DNA of 64,000 nt from Amphimedon queenslandica (Eukaryota; Porifera; Demospongiae; Haplosclerida; Niphatidae): assembly GCF_000090795.2 (NCBI RefSeq), contig NW_003546250.1, positions 481,902 to 545,901 on the forward strand. Reading direction: 5' to 3'. A model generated the notes under the pieces. It ran no database searches and was not told where the DNA came from. It saw only the letters and a list, made by a program, of their open reading frames with translations. Position 1 is the first letter of the stretch. The number at the start of each line of letters is the position of its first letter. Shown here one piece after another: positions 27,338-38,297 of this stretch. Position numbers and translations under genes: made by a program.

Positions 27338-30300
27338 CTTACCCAGTATAAGCGTAACTGGCTCAGCCATTCAAATGCATTTGAGCTGTTGCAGTTAGCT
27401 TTGAGGAGCTTGTCAATAATGTCTCTTGCATGAACCTTCAAAATAAAATAAAATACAAAAATCACAATTCAGTATAAAGAAGGACTAACTTCTATAGTAA
27501 CTAGTGCAACCAGTTTCATTCTGTCAAGTTTTGATAAGTTCCCTCTAATAGCTTCAGAGAATTTCTCCAACATTGAGTTCTATACAGCACATATCAAGTT
27601 AACAGTGTAGCATTATTTCTAATACTTGTTTTTTCTTTAAACTCTTTAATCCTTTCTTGTCCCCTCGGCTGAGAGCTTTCTCAGAGTCTGCCGTCCATTG
27701 TATTTGACTGGCAGTGATGAGAGCCTGCCCTGGCCATTCTTTGACCCATTTGTCTCTCTTTGTGAGGTTCTTCTTAAGGTCAGTACGACAAGCTCTCAAT
27801 ATGTCTCTGAGGGTAACATGCATCATATCCTCTATATCACAGAGCCATCCCTAACAATAGGAAAAGATTGGAATCAGCTTACACAACATAAGAACATGTA
27901 CTGGTATATGTATCAGGAAAAATATTAAAATGGAGAATTTTCTCCTTTTTATTTCTGATAAAATTTGGCCAAAGTCCCTGTACTGTAGTACAGGGACTTT
28001 GGCTCAATTTTAGAGCAACTTTAAAAATGTGACCATAATTGACAAAAGGTACCTTATGGCGGATTTTAAAATTCATCATTATGATGAAAAATATGAACCT
28101 GTGAGTGCTCTGTTAGACAACTATTGTTTCTAAAAGTTGCATAGTAACTTTTTGCATCCTCTGGAGTAATTTCATGATAAATGGAGCTCAGGAAGTTGGA
28201 TTTTTAAGGCTATAAAGACCAATTTTCCTATCCGCCATAAGGTACCTTTTGTCAATTATGGTCACAAATTTGTAAAAAATTCAAATTTAATCTTACCTCT
28301 ACGGGACCTTCTAAACGGACAATAGTTTTAAAATCAACTTTCTCTCCTTCAGCGGAGTTCATATGAGTAGCTTCGTGATGATCCCTCATCTTCGCCATGT
28401 CCAGGGACTTGATATTATCGAAGCACTTCTTCATGTGAGGCTGAACGGCCTCTGGATTCTTTGACTGTCCGAGGATTTCCAAGAGATCATCATTTGACAA
28501 GAAATAGAAACGAGGAAAGAACTGTCTCTTGGTCTCGAGATACATGTCAAGCGACTTCTGGACAGCTTCCAATTTTGAGTTCATTTCATTTAGGAGATCT
28601 AATAAACCTGTGAAGACAAAAATTGTGTAATATTAAGAACACATAAATTATCATCAAAAAATGTAGCACAGAAATGGTAAATTTTATCCAATGAAAACTT
28701 GAGAATACTTCACCAACTTCTTTATCATTATACATACAGAGTGTCTAAGACTACCTTCATGATGTGTTCCTCTTAGTGCATTAGGATCACTGTTCAAACG
28801 ACTCATCACAACCTATGCAATAATAATAATAACAATAACAACAACAACAACAATAATAATAATAATAATAATAATAGCTATAGACTGACCATCCAGTTAG
28901 AATTCACAGAATCAAACTCCGCTGACTCCTTTGGTAGCTGCTTCCTAATGTCTTCTCCAATAAAAATATTCTAAAGAAAGAGGAGCACCATGGATGTACA
29001 TTATTGTAGCATACACCTCACTTCTTTCTTACCTCCAGGTACATCCATTGCCTTTGTACTTGTAATATCATTTCAATCACTTCCAGTATGAGGGATAGTG
29101 TCCTTTCCCAGTGATCGACATCTTCTTCGAATGCTTTGACAAATCTTGAGGCTTTCATGGTTGAGAGTGTGACCTGATTATCATCAAGTTGCTGGAATAA
29201 CTCATCACTTGGTCTGAGATTTTTAAAAAAGGAAATTTCAACCATAATAATAAATGTATATGCAATGCAGAATTAGGCCAGGTCTTAGGGCTTTGAGATG
29301 TATGATCAAGTTTACCTTAATCTGAAGTGACCTCTGTCTTTGTATGGGCCAATGTCTAGCACCATATCTTTCCATGTGTCAGAAATAGCTTGTAATGCCT
29401 GTAATATTTGGAATAAAGATTAATATTCTCAATATAAATGAACATTGTATACCTGCTCAATAGAGAGCTCTTTGCTAGCTGCACTAGAAATATCACCAAT
29501 GGCCTCAGAGAATTGCTCCAGTCCTAGCTCAATTATCTTCTCTAGCGTGAAATCGGGTCCACTGTGATCGAATGGTTTCTGGACTTCATCTTTGAGTTTC
29601 TGCCAGTGGCGGTCTCTCATTGCCGGGTTCTTGAGGTCCTGAATGAGTGGCATGGTCCTCTTGAATGTGTCAATACGTTCCTTTAGGTGACCACATATAG
29701 TCCAGTCTTTATCCTATAAATAATTAGGAAATGCATTAAAAACTCACTAGCCAAAATACAAGTGCATTATAGTGCAACTCCAATACAGCACTTTAGAATC
29801 ATTAGATAAATACATTCTCATTATATTCTCAAATATAAAACTCATCATTACTCAATGCTTAAATGCTGATTATAGTGCATACTTCAGCTACTAGTGCTCT
29901 TATATTCATCAATGGGATATTTGTACATGTAGTAGTGATTCATACTGCATGGACTCACTTTTATTTCTCTGGATATTTTGGTGAGTCTCTTGATCATTCC
30001 TTGTGCTTGGAAAGACATGTCCTCAGTCTGAAGTGAAGCAAACTGTCCGACCTTCCATTCCTCCCAGCTCTTCTCCCACTCCTTCCCTAGCTCCCATATC
30101 ATCTCCAGATGCTCAACGTCCTACACATTACAGAGACACATTAGCAGTAGTAAGTGATTAGGCTCTATTATAGTACAGTAGTCTATACTCACTACTGTAC
30201 ATGTACATCACATCGCAGTTTCTGAGTTTGTATTATACAATATAATAATCCCAGCTAGTAATACCTTCTCTAATATGACAATGATATTTGAAGGTGGCTG

Positions 30301-31792
30301 ATCAATCTTGAATATATTGAGACCACGTCTTATGCTCTCCTCTTGGGACTTGAGCTGGCTCAGTTGCTGGTGCATCCCAGATACAAAATCCAGTGCATTC
30401 TCAACAGAGACATGAGGAGTGAATGGGCCATTGGACTCAAAATCATCAACAAGATTAGAGACAGTTTTCTTAAACTCTTCGGCAGAATGTAGCAGCCCAG
30501 TCTTGAATTTCTCCTATCATAGTACAGTAAAATCATAATAATTATATATTACATCTCAGTGTATAACTAAGGTCTTGAAATTATGACTATTATACTAAGT
30601 CCTTTGTACATGCACAACTGTATACACTGTACCTTGTGTTTCCTCAGCATGCCATCACTGTCAATAAGACACTGCTGGAATGATAGCCATTTCCCATGCA
30701 TATTACCTAGCTGTTTCTCTATCTAAAATTAATATTAAGAAGAACAGTATATACACATTCATATGATACTCCTACTCCTAATTATTCTCTTCATTTCTCT
30801 CCACTCACTGATTCAGGGATTGGAACTTCATATTTGCAGAGCATGTTAAACTGATCTTGTAGCGGCTCAAATTGTCTCTCTATCTCTGGTATTCTCCTCT
30901 GTATGTCTTCCAGCAGTCCCAAACTCTCACCCAAATTATCCAATGTTTCGGGAGGTGTACTTAATCTGTTGAAAGCAAAACAGTTTAATTTACATTATGT
31001 GCTCATAGTATAATTTACTTATAAAAAGTAAAGGCATACAGTATACTGATTTATCTTCGCAAATCTTGCATTTCTAAGGTTTTACAGAATTAATTTTCAT
31101 GAATAGCCTTGCAGACTGCACCACGTGGCAATGAAGATGCACAATTTTGCGGCGAAAATTTTTGTGATGGAGCAAAAAAATGCAAAATTTACAAAAATTT
31201 CACCACAAAATAAACCTTCTAAACAATGTACACATATTGCAACACTCTATCATGCATTGAGAAAGGATGAATATTATTATTATTGATTACCTCTTTGAAT
31301 TCTCGTCCATATATCTGCTGAGGTCCTCCAGTTTGCTGGTTGCTAGTTCCATGAGAAGGTTTTGTAGTCTCGTATTGATCTCATCAATGTGACTCAGTAT
31401 CGAGAACTTTAGCAGGGAGCAGTCCAACATTAAGAACTCAACAATGCAGATGGTGTCAACTTGTTGTGCCTTGTTGCCCAATTCACTGAATTTTGAGAAT
31501 GTTGCATCAAAGTCAGCAACTCCTGGGCTAGTGTCTCTGAAACGAAGTATGAATTTGTCCTTGTCGCCAGACCAGGTCCGTCGAAATCTAAAAACAACTG
31601 GTCATCACTAATATCCTTAATATCTTATTGTGTGCATGTATGTATACATGCAAGTACAATGCCAATAATGTTTCCAAAAATGGCTCCAGAATCACCCCCA
31701 ATTTTTATTACATTTTCTGATCCATATTGATGTCTATATGCTATTTAGAAAGTTTGAGCTGATTCTGACTGAAATTTTTCAAGTTATGACCA

Positions 31793-31849
<57 letters not shown>

Positions 31850-34800
31850 CATTATTATTATTATCCTAATTGTTACATACTCATCCCAAGTCCTGAGATA
31901 TTCTGTGTGAAGTATTCCAGTGACCCTCTCCACTCCACCATCCACTGCAACCTTAATCTTATGAATCTCTTCATCCTCCTCGATGACATGATAAATAGGC
32001 TATAACAGCAACAATAAGAATAATTATAAGAATATAGACAAACAAAACACATGCAAATTATTGTAATTATAATAAATAATAATAATATACAGTTTCATAT
32101 TTCTCTCTTATTACCTTGGCTGGTTTTTTGTTCAATATTTGCGAGAGTCTCTGAAAGTCTGCGGTACAACTGATCAACTGTGTCATGAGTGTTGACATGT
32201 CAGTAGTAATTTCAGTGGTGGATGGACTAAACTCAATCTTAAGACAAAAAGAAATACAATAATTATGATAAAACTGAATGAATTTCAATGCATTTAAGTG
32301 TTGCATAAGGACAGTAATCATTAAAGAAAAACACTAGCTATACCTCTGCATTGAGTATGACCATTATCTTAAAGAGAGGGTTAGGTGTTGTCTTTCCATC
32401 ACCATTAATGGCTCGGTTGAGTTCCTGCATTGACCACTTCACATTAAGTCTCAAAGCCTCTTCAATCATTTGATCCATCTTCAGAGTGTAATCCATCCAA
32501 TAGCCTTGAACATTGCCGCCATCATTACGAAATATCTACACAAGTTCATGCATACATTAATACGCATGCAAGTATTGCTGGTACATGCACATAGAATGAA
32601 TGCAGATATAGTGTAGCCTCTATAATAAGGACACCTTTATATTAAGGACACCAAGGACATTTTGTAATGTCCTTACTATACAAAAGTAGTACTTCTAAAA
32701 TGAGGACATCTCTGTATAAAGGACAGGTAGTGTGGGCCTAATGGTGTCCTTAATAAAGAGACTACACTGTACATGTATTAAGGACAGGTAGTGTGGGCCC
32801 AATGGTGTCCTTAATAAAGAGACTACACTGTACTTGTAAGCAATCCTTTGCTAAGCTGTCTTACCTCAAAATTTTCTCTCATGACAGAGACAATGTCATG
32901 ATGTATCTCTAGCAGTTTATCTTTCACGGACTGGCAGTGTTTAAACTGCTCTGTGCCAAACTCGTCCTTCTCATAGACCCTCTTGCCGTCTAGTTTAATG
33001 AGGAGCATCTCGCTCATCTTCTGACAATTACCACCAATTCGACGATTAGAAGACTTATAGTTCTTAATCAACGTGTGCACTTTAAATGCCAGCGTCCGGC
33101 AATCAGTTATAAAGAACTCTAAGACGCCCTCGGAGACCCAAGTCAACTTTGAAAAACCGGGTTGTATCTTTTTGTCTAGGGAGCGGATTCTTTCTCTAAA
33201 CAAGGCCCTCTCGTTAGGCTGTAGGCTAGTGATGATGCCGTTGTAGTCTCGAATAACTAACATGACGTTTTCTCTGAGAACTCGAAGTTGCTCGCATTTT
33301 GAGTACACCTCCATTGCATAGTGAGGCATCTCAAACCTTAGCCTCTCCCAGTAACTCATCTCTCCAAATAGTCTCAACAGCGTCCGGTTAAAATGCATCT
33401 CAATACGTCCAGGCTTATGTGTAGACCTGCAGGAAAATGATACATGTACATAATAATAGTGCTATAAATCATTAAACAGTACCTCAACATTAGTGGCTGG
33501 TCCAATAGTTTATTTAATTCTTTCTCAACCGTTACGACCCAGTCATTGAAATTCTTACCAATGAATTCTTCAAGTACGGCAGCTAGCTGAAGATATTGTT
33601 GCTTAGCCTCTTCGCCCTGTCCTTTCTCATGTAGGAAGAAAGCAGACTCAAGAGCCTAGAGATATAAAAGATGGATAGAATTAGGTACTACTAGCAGTAT
33701 AATAGCTATAGTGAATAAATGATTAGTCAATGTTAGTACAGGCATGTGTGGTAAAAAATATCTATATACAACAATAATAACTATCAAAAATATGTAATTT
33801 TAAAATAATTGATAGTTTAATAGTACTGTATGTATACATACCTTCATTGGTAGATCGATTCTCTTCTTGAGTAGACGTGCCCATGACGCCATGCCTGCAA
33901 AGTTAGGCTGAGAGCGAGGGAGGACAGGAGACTGCTGGCTGAACTCTTTCTTGACTAAATTGAGTTCCTCGACAAACTTGGCATACAAGTCAACAGTCCG
34001 ATGATCAACAATCCTCTTGATGGACTAAAAAATAATAAAAATATTAAAAAATAATANNNNNNNNNNNNNNNNNNNNNNNNNNNNNNNNNNNNNNNNNNNN
34101 NNNNNNNNNNNNNNNNNNNNNNNNNNNNNNNNNNNNNNNNNNNNNNNNNNNNNNNNNNNNNNNNNNNNNNNNNNNNNNNNNNNNNNNNNNNNNNNNNNNN
34201 NNNNNNNNNNNNNNNNNNNNNNNNNNNNNNNNNNNNNNNNNNNNNNNNNNNNNNNNNNNNNNNNNNNNNNNNNNNNNNNNNNNNNNNNNNNNNNNNNNNN
34301 NNNNNNNNNNNNNNNNNNNNNNNNNNNNNNNNNNNNNNNNNNNNNNNNNNNNNNNNNNNNNNNNNNNNNNNNNNNNNNNNNNNNNNNNNNNNNNNNNNNN
34401 NNNNNNNNNNNNNNNNNNNNNNNNNNNNNNNNNNNNNNNNNNNNNNNNNNNNNNNNNNNNNNNNNNNNNNNNNNNNNNNNNNNNNNNNNNNNNNNNNNNN
34501 NNNNNNNNNNNNNNNNNNNNNNNNNNNNNNNNNNNNNNNNNNNNNNNNNNNNNNNNNNNNNNNNNNNNNNNNNNNNNNNNNNNNNNNNNNNNNNNNNNNN
34601 NNNNNNNNNNNNNNNNNNNNNNNNNNNNNNNNNNNNNNNNNNNNNNNNNNNNNNNNNNNNNNNNNNNNNNNNNNNNNNNNNNNNNNNNNNNNNNNNNNNN
34701 NNNNNNNNNNNNNNNNNNNNNNNNNNNNNNNNNNNNNNNNNNNNNNNNNNNNNNNNNNNNNNNNNNNNNNNNNNNNNNNNNNNNNNNNNNNNNNNNNNNN

Positions 34801-36907
34801 NNNNNNNNNNNNNNNNNNNNNNNNNNNNNNNNNNNNNNNNNNNNNNNNNNNNNNNNNNNNNAGCAATCAATGCACTCCGTCAGAAATACTCTACACTTTT
34901 CAACTTGTCCGTCAAATATATCACTCAAGGAGATCTTGGAGCGACATCTAGCTATTATTTCACTGCTCATCTAAAGTGAGATTACTATAAATATTATTAT
35001 TATTATTATTATCACTATTATTATTATGGTGGGTATATATGGATTAAATTTTTGTACAGTTGAGCAATGCATCAAACAAAAAATTAATGCATAAATATTA
35101 CACACTCAGTTGATATTACCTACAGTTACCAGTATTACTTACATTAGCAGATATACAGTATGTAGGTATTAATGATTACTCACCTTTCTTAAAAGAGCAG
35201 TTAGTCTCTCCCTGCTGTGATAATGTTCGCAATGGACCCAAATCACTCGCATGTTGTTCAATAAGCGAGGGAGTAGCTTAGGGATATCCTTTGGTTCAGC
35301 GTTAGCTAAATCAGTGCATGGATCACTTAATGTTGATAGAAACCTCAGACAGTTCTGAGCCTTAAAATGACTTTCCTGTAACAATTATACACATAGCATG
35401 AATAAAAAACCAGATACAGGGTCAATGTGTTTAACCATGCACCTACTTGGATTTGTTGAGAGAGTCTAATGAATGGATCAAGATATGATGATTTGGCTCT
35501 TTCTAGTATATTAGTGACAGCAGCTACCCCAGGCTGTGACAGCTGCTTAGTAAGACCTATACAGTAATTAATAATCAATAAGGTACTATAACTATTTATC
35601 TGTTACCTGAAAGGTCTTCGCTCCGTGCCCTCCAGAACTCTATCTCTTGAAGAGGACCTGATGTCTCGGCACTTTCAAGGCTCTCTTGACTGTTGATCAG
35701 TTCTTTGATCTGTCTTGTCCAGTGGATCATAATAACTGAGAAATGTAGTACATATACATACATACATGCAGTATTAGTTGATAATTATTTAATAATTAAT
35801 GTACAGTTGTATTCTTATTACTAATGCTTTTACTGGTAAAACTTAATCCTTTTAAATAAAAATACTGCACAGTTCCCACATATTATTATGAATAATGTCT
35901 TACTCTCCATCCTTTGGACAAAGTCTTTGTTCTTGTATGACTCAGGGTCAGTCATTAGAGGTCCTTCGTCAGGGACATAGAGGACAGTGTGACCGACAGT
36001 CTTGTGCTGGGCATCGGTTAGATGAGCCAAGAACTTGTGCAGCTGATTGAAAAACTCATTTCGCACGCCTAGTACCATTAAAATTAATATAATAATGGAA
36101 CTACAGAAGTTGTACTGTCCATACATACACATATAGCTGGTAACTTTGGAGGAGTAAAATTTTAGTGAATTGCTAAATTTTTGATGATTGGAGGGTTTCA
36201 ATTTGGCAAATTTAACTAATTTATGGCCATTCGCTATAGAATGGTTCAAAATGGTTGGTATAATTTTGGCCATTGGCTACCGAAATGCAGAATGTCCCCC
36301 TCCAAAAATATCAGCTATACGGTATATTATGTGGAGAAATACTGCACATATCCTTTACTTCACCTTCAGGCCAGGTAGTGTTTGCAAAAAAGACAGGAGT
36401 ATAGATGGCATTCATGACTCGCAGCAAACCATTAACATGATCTGGGATGAGAGAACCAAACTGAACTACATGCAATAGATTCTCCCTAGTCACAGCTTCA
36501 TTGGCCATCCTTATGAAATAAAACAGTTCAGGTGCAGGGCTGGTTGGGAAGGAGTCCTTTATAAGGAGGCCCCTCTCTTTATCAGTGTAGATCACAAGTA
36601 GTTTCTGAGTTGGATCCCTCGCATAATTAGCTAAATGACTGTCGTGTTCACTCGTCCAATCGTCTTTAGATACTTCAGAGAGACAGACAATGGACTTAAG
36701 AAGAGTAGCCTAGTAGAAATATAGCAGAATGATCATTGGAATTAAACTAACGTCACGTTGAATGGACTCCAATTCGCTGCTCTGAGAGGTTGGGATAGCT
36801 TCAGTAGGAGAAGAAGGCTCTTCATCTTCTGGCGGAGCTGCAGGAGCTACTTCATCATCTGAGCCTTTATCAGACAAGCTCTCATCAGAGATATCACCGT
36901 CACTCAT
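750..36907 (-). CDS. DNAH2: Axonemal dynein heavy chain 2 (inner-arm dynein), many exons, 3' end missing
   Basis: This is the motor subunit of an axonemal inner dynein arm (the I1/f type in family terms), which hydrolyses ATP to slide doublet microtubules in cilia and flagella. The start is the ATG at 36905-36907, followed by an acidic [10 protein letters not shown] leader. Dozens of exons follow, and the order of conserved blocks matches vertebrate DNAH2 from end to end. Examples are [17 protein letters not shown] in the tail (33320-33360), [10 protein letters not shown] in AAA1, [12 protein letters not shown] near the C-terminal domain and [13 protein letters not shown] in the last visible exon (750-900). 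Human DNAH2 is about 4,400 residues. Here roughly 150 residues fall in the N gap and about 50 C-terminal residues lie off the left edge. An X-box in its promoter fits ciliary expression. Assignment to DNAH2 rather than another DNAH paralogue rests on remembered family sequence, but the match is close in every exon I compared. Confidence 0.95.
1753..1793. repeat. Perfect hairpin, 18-bp stem and 5-base loop
   Basis: TACACAAGAGTAGATGAT (1753-1770), loop AAACC, then its exact reverse complement (1776-1793). Located in a DNAH2 intron; it could be a remnant of a short inverted-repeat element. Confidence 0.9.
2900..3175. repeat. Single-unit copy of the palindrome-core repeat with both unique ends, in a DNAH2 intron
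   Basis: Starts CAGGGTTTCCCATAGGATTT near 2904 and ends in the shared GCTCACTTAGCATGCTTTGTG block near 3150-3171. It holds one internal unit and matches the ends of the longer copy at 42165-42700. Confidence 0.75.
5269..5338. repeat. 26-bp direct repeat
   Basis: A 26-base unit beginning CACACATGAGTCGCGTTAAT occurs at 5269-5294 and again at 5313-5338, separated by 18 bases. Non-coding, in a DNAH2 intron. Confidence 0.85.
6680..6862. mobile_element. MITE-like element related to the 32610 copy
   Basis: The start TATAGTCTCTCTTAATGGAC and the end (reverse complement ...GCCTCTATATAATGGACACT) form imperfect terminal inverted repeats. The internal phrases ('tctgtata', 'aaggacacctct') recall the element at 32610-32842. 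Non-coding, in a DNAH2 intron. Confidence 0.7.
10060..10330. repeat. Partial palindrome-core family units in a DNAH2 intron
   Basis: Two partial units in inverted orientation, with CTGATACATATTGATG, AAAGTTTGAG and TGGCTCCAAAATCACCCCCAA, the subtype of the 18975-20265 array. Shorter fragments of the same subtype lie at about 12840-12990, 20815-20960 and 31675-31795. Confidence 0.8.
11551..11803. repeat. Long purine tract with a ~31-bp internal repeat
   Basis: About 250 bases made almost only of G and A on the plus strand. The AGAGTAAGGGAGAGAGAGAG phrase repeats about three times near the left end. On the DNAH2 coding strand it is a pyrimidine tract lying upstream of the acceptor of the exon ending near 11540. 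Open frames read through it are repeat artefacts. Confidence 0.9.
14085..14137. repeat. (TACATG)/(TACGTG) self-complementary repeat tract
   Basis: A run of TACGTG and TACATG hexamers such as GTACGTGTACATGTACATGT. Both hexamer types are close to self-complementary in tandem, so the tract can fold on itself. Related short tracts recur in many DNAH2 introns, for example near 5620, 7060, 11205, 12065, 12555, 13660, 18580-18632, 24408 and 25455, and at 38885 and 60165. Confidence 0.85.
14450..14635. mobile_element. MITE-like element with AGCTGGTAA ends
   Basis: Starts AGCTGGTAACTTTGGAGGGG and ends with the inverted counterpart (reverse complement AGCTGGTAATGTAGAGGGGG, then a TACGGTA tail). About 180 bp and non-coding, in a DNAH2 intron. 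Related to the copy at about 36128-36323. Confidence 0.78.
16040..16155. repeat. Dispersed repeat, first copy
   Basis: Begins CACTGTTAGATCTAGAGGGA and contains runs like CTCTCATATTTAGCCAAGGT and TTGGTCTCCCAAAATTA. A diverged copy is at about 21298-21440 (CACTGTTAGATCAAGAGGGA). Both lie in DNAH2 introns. No terminal inverted repeat seen. Confidence 0.7.
16291..16412. repeat. 61-bp tandem duplication in a DNAH2 intron
   Basis: A 61-base unit beginning AATACACTGGAGTGGTTCAA (16291) repeats immediately at 16352 with no obvious differences, indicating a recent duplication. The unit contains TACATGTACAATGTATATAA. Confidence 0.92.
18975..20265. repeat. ~178-bp tandem array (about seven units) in a DNAH2 intron
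   Basis: The string ATACATCAATATGTATCAG recurs at 19141, 19318, 19497, 19676, 19853, 20030 and 20206, giving periods of 177, 179, 179, 177, 177 and 176 bp. Each unit contains AATTGGGGGTGATTTT, a CCATGGGCTATAG core and GGAATCAGCTCAAACTTTC. Units differ by scattered substitutions and homopolymer length changes. The unit is a version of the palindrome repeat family found elsewhere in this window. The array lies within an intron of DNAH2 and ends just before the exon at about 20280. Confidence 0.93.
21190..21260. repeat. (AAT)n microsatellite
   Basis: About 20 tandem AAT units in a DNAH2 intron. Similar AAT/ATT runs occur at 3510-3530, 15100-15135, 27287-27330, 28855-28875, 31795-31862 and 63415-63465. 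Confidence 0.93.
21298..21440. repeat. Dispersed repeat, second copy
   Basis: Shares CACTGTTAGATC-AGAGGGAGTTT at the start and TGGTCCCTCAAAATTAA at the end with the copy at about 16040-16155. It is longer owing to an internal partial repetition of the AGTCTCCCATAT phrase. Confidence 0.7.
26346..27480 (-). other. DNAH2: DNAH2 AAA1, main ATPase site
   Basis: AAA1 is the site whose ATP hydrolysis drives the power stroke. The Walker A motif [10 protein letters not shown] lies at about 26970-26997, preceded by [14 protein letters not shown]. It is followed by [16 protein letters not shown], then by the exon containing [10 protein letters not shown] (about 26720-26765), which supplies the Walker B acidic pair. 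The sensor-type block [19 protein letters not shown] lies at about 26530-26590. All catalytic residues expected for an active AAA1 appear present. A (CT)n tract sits directly upstream of the acceptor at 26762. Confidence 0.93.
27870..28295. repeat. Palindrome-core repeat interrupted by another element
   Basis: Family body with a near-perfect core (CCCTGTACTGTAGTACAGGG, about 27982-28001). The unit runs into an inverted-repeat element at 28028 and resumes after 28266 with the expected family sequence (TTTGTAAAAAATTCAAATTT). The host repeat is therefore older than the insertion. Confidence 0.85.
28028..28266. mobile_element. MITE-like element with 37-bp perfect terminal inverted repeats
   Basis: The first 37 bases (28028-28064, starting TGTGACCATAATTGAC) are the exact reverse complement of the last 37 (28230-28266). 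The 239-bp element has no coding capacity. It sits inside a palindrome-core repeat in a DNAH2 intron just downstream (in coding sense) of the exon ending near 28297. Perfect terminal repeats suggest recent insertion. The transposase family is not identifiable from this sequence. Confidence 0.88.
28268..31600 (-). other. DNAH2: DNAH2 linker (DHC_N2) coding segment
   Basis: The linker is the mechanical lever that swings over the AAA ring. Diagnostic blocks are [19 protein letters not shown] (29100-29160), [20 protein letters not shown] (29040-29095) and [19 protein letters not shown] (28460-28520). The last contains the YFLS-DLL core that is nearly invariant in dynein linkers. The reading continues through LEGPVE at about 28300 into the AAA1 region. 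An intron at about 27870-28295 holds two nested repeats, described separately. Confidence 0.9.
32610..32842. mobile_element. MITE-like element with AGTGTAG...GGACACC ends, end partly duplicated
   Basis: The start AGTGTAGCCTCTATAATAAG and the reverse complement of the end, AGTGTAGTCTCTTTATTAAG, match over about 26 bases. The last ~61 bases (32721-32781) are repeated in tandem (32782-32842) with one or few changes. Non-coding, in a DNAH2 intron. Confidence 0.8.
34057..34861. other. Assembly gap (run of N)
   Basis: 805 unknown bases within the DNAH2 tail. Open frames reported across it are artefacts of untranslated N. By comparison with vertebrate DNAH2, about 150 residues of tail should be encoded by exons hidden here. 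Confidence 0.99.
36128..36323. mobile_element. MITE-like element with AGCTGGTAA ends, second copy
   Basis: Starts ATATAGCTGGTAACTTTGGA and ends with the inverted TATAGCTGATATTTTTGGAG followed by ACGGTA. Length and ends match the element at 14450. It lies in the intron just 5' (coding sense) of the DNAH2 exon that begins near 36069. Confidence 0.78.
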
Positions 36908-37069
36908 TTTCTATGAAGAAAACAAAGCTCGGGCCCAACTTTGTATCAGAAAAAATGGCGGAAGAACTGATTGTTGCCTAGCAACACTAATTCCCGTACA
37001 TCTCCGTATCATGTCCTGGACCTCGCGGGGCCACACCAATATTCACCAGCCACACCTCCTTCTGCAGAA
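36908..37069. promoter_or_regulatory. Divergent promoter between DNAH2 and EBPL
   Basis: Only 162 bp separate the two start codons, so both genes probably share this promoter. It holds an RFX X-box (36973-36985) and an AAAATGGCGGAA element (36952-36963) resembling the YY1 site common at animal promoters. If the EBPL transcript starts upstream of 36955, the ATG there opens an eight-codon upstream frame ending at 36981. Confidence 0.75.
36973..36985. promoter_or_regulatory. RFX X-box
   Basis: GTTGCCTAGCAAC fits the consensus GTNRCC-N(0-3)-RGYAAC perfectly with a one-base spacer. It lies 66 bp upstream of the DNAH2 start codon. X-boxes close to the start of ciliary genes are bound by RFX factors in animals, so the site fits a dynein heavy chain gene. 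Whether it also acts on EBPL is unknown. Confidence 0.82.
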
Positions 37070-37989
<920 letters not shown>

Positions 37990-38297
37990 AATGAAAAGGC
38001 TACTATTAAAGTTTTGCTTTTTTAATGTAATGATGAATTGATGATGCTTTTAATAATTTTTCTATTTTGTACTCGGTTTTAGCATTATAAAAAGTTTTCA
38101 AAGGTTTGGCTATGTTGCTTGCTATTAAGATAGAACAGAATAGGTTGATTTAATGCTAAAATTCATCATACATTATGTAGATTTGTAAAACATTAAGAAT
38201 AATAATAATAATAATAATAACAATATTGATGTCTACAAAATAAAATCACAAAAACTACTAGTCACACTCATCCATTATCAGTATTATTATATTTATA
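37990..38297. other. Convergent intergenic stretch between EBPL and the USP gene
   Basis: 308 bp containing 3' flanks. An ATTAAA at 38005-38010 may serve as the EBPL polyadenylation signal; AATAAA also overlaps the EBPL stop codon. An AAT run lies at about 38195-38220. No gene seen. Confidence 0.7.

Larger units (their letters stand above)
28620..36907 (-). other. DNAH2: DNAH2 N-terminal tail (DHC_N1) coding segment
   Basis: These exons encode the tail that dimerises and carries intermediate chains in the axoneme. The first exon (about 36750-36907) is acidic and low in complexity. Later ones carry family blocks such as [11 protein letters not shown] (about 35980), [13 protein letters not shown] (about 35180), [17 protein letters not shown] (33320-33360) and [18 protein letters not shown] (about 33160-33215). 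The segment is interrupted by the assembly gap, which removes part of the region between the [13 protein letters not shown] exon (34862-34971) and the exon at 33840-34025. A MITE-like element (about 36128-36323) lies in an early intron, and another (32610-32842) lies upstream of the [14 protein letters not shown] exon. Confidence 0.9.

Noticed and set aside
33955-34970. Open frames of about 300 residues
   Set aside because: Almost entirely the run of N; only the ends belong to DNAH2 exons.
36971-37069. Upstream extension of EBPL starting at 36971
   Set aside because: It starts at TTG and would place low-complexity sequence and the X-box in the coding region; the ATG at 37070 fits the family N-terminus.
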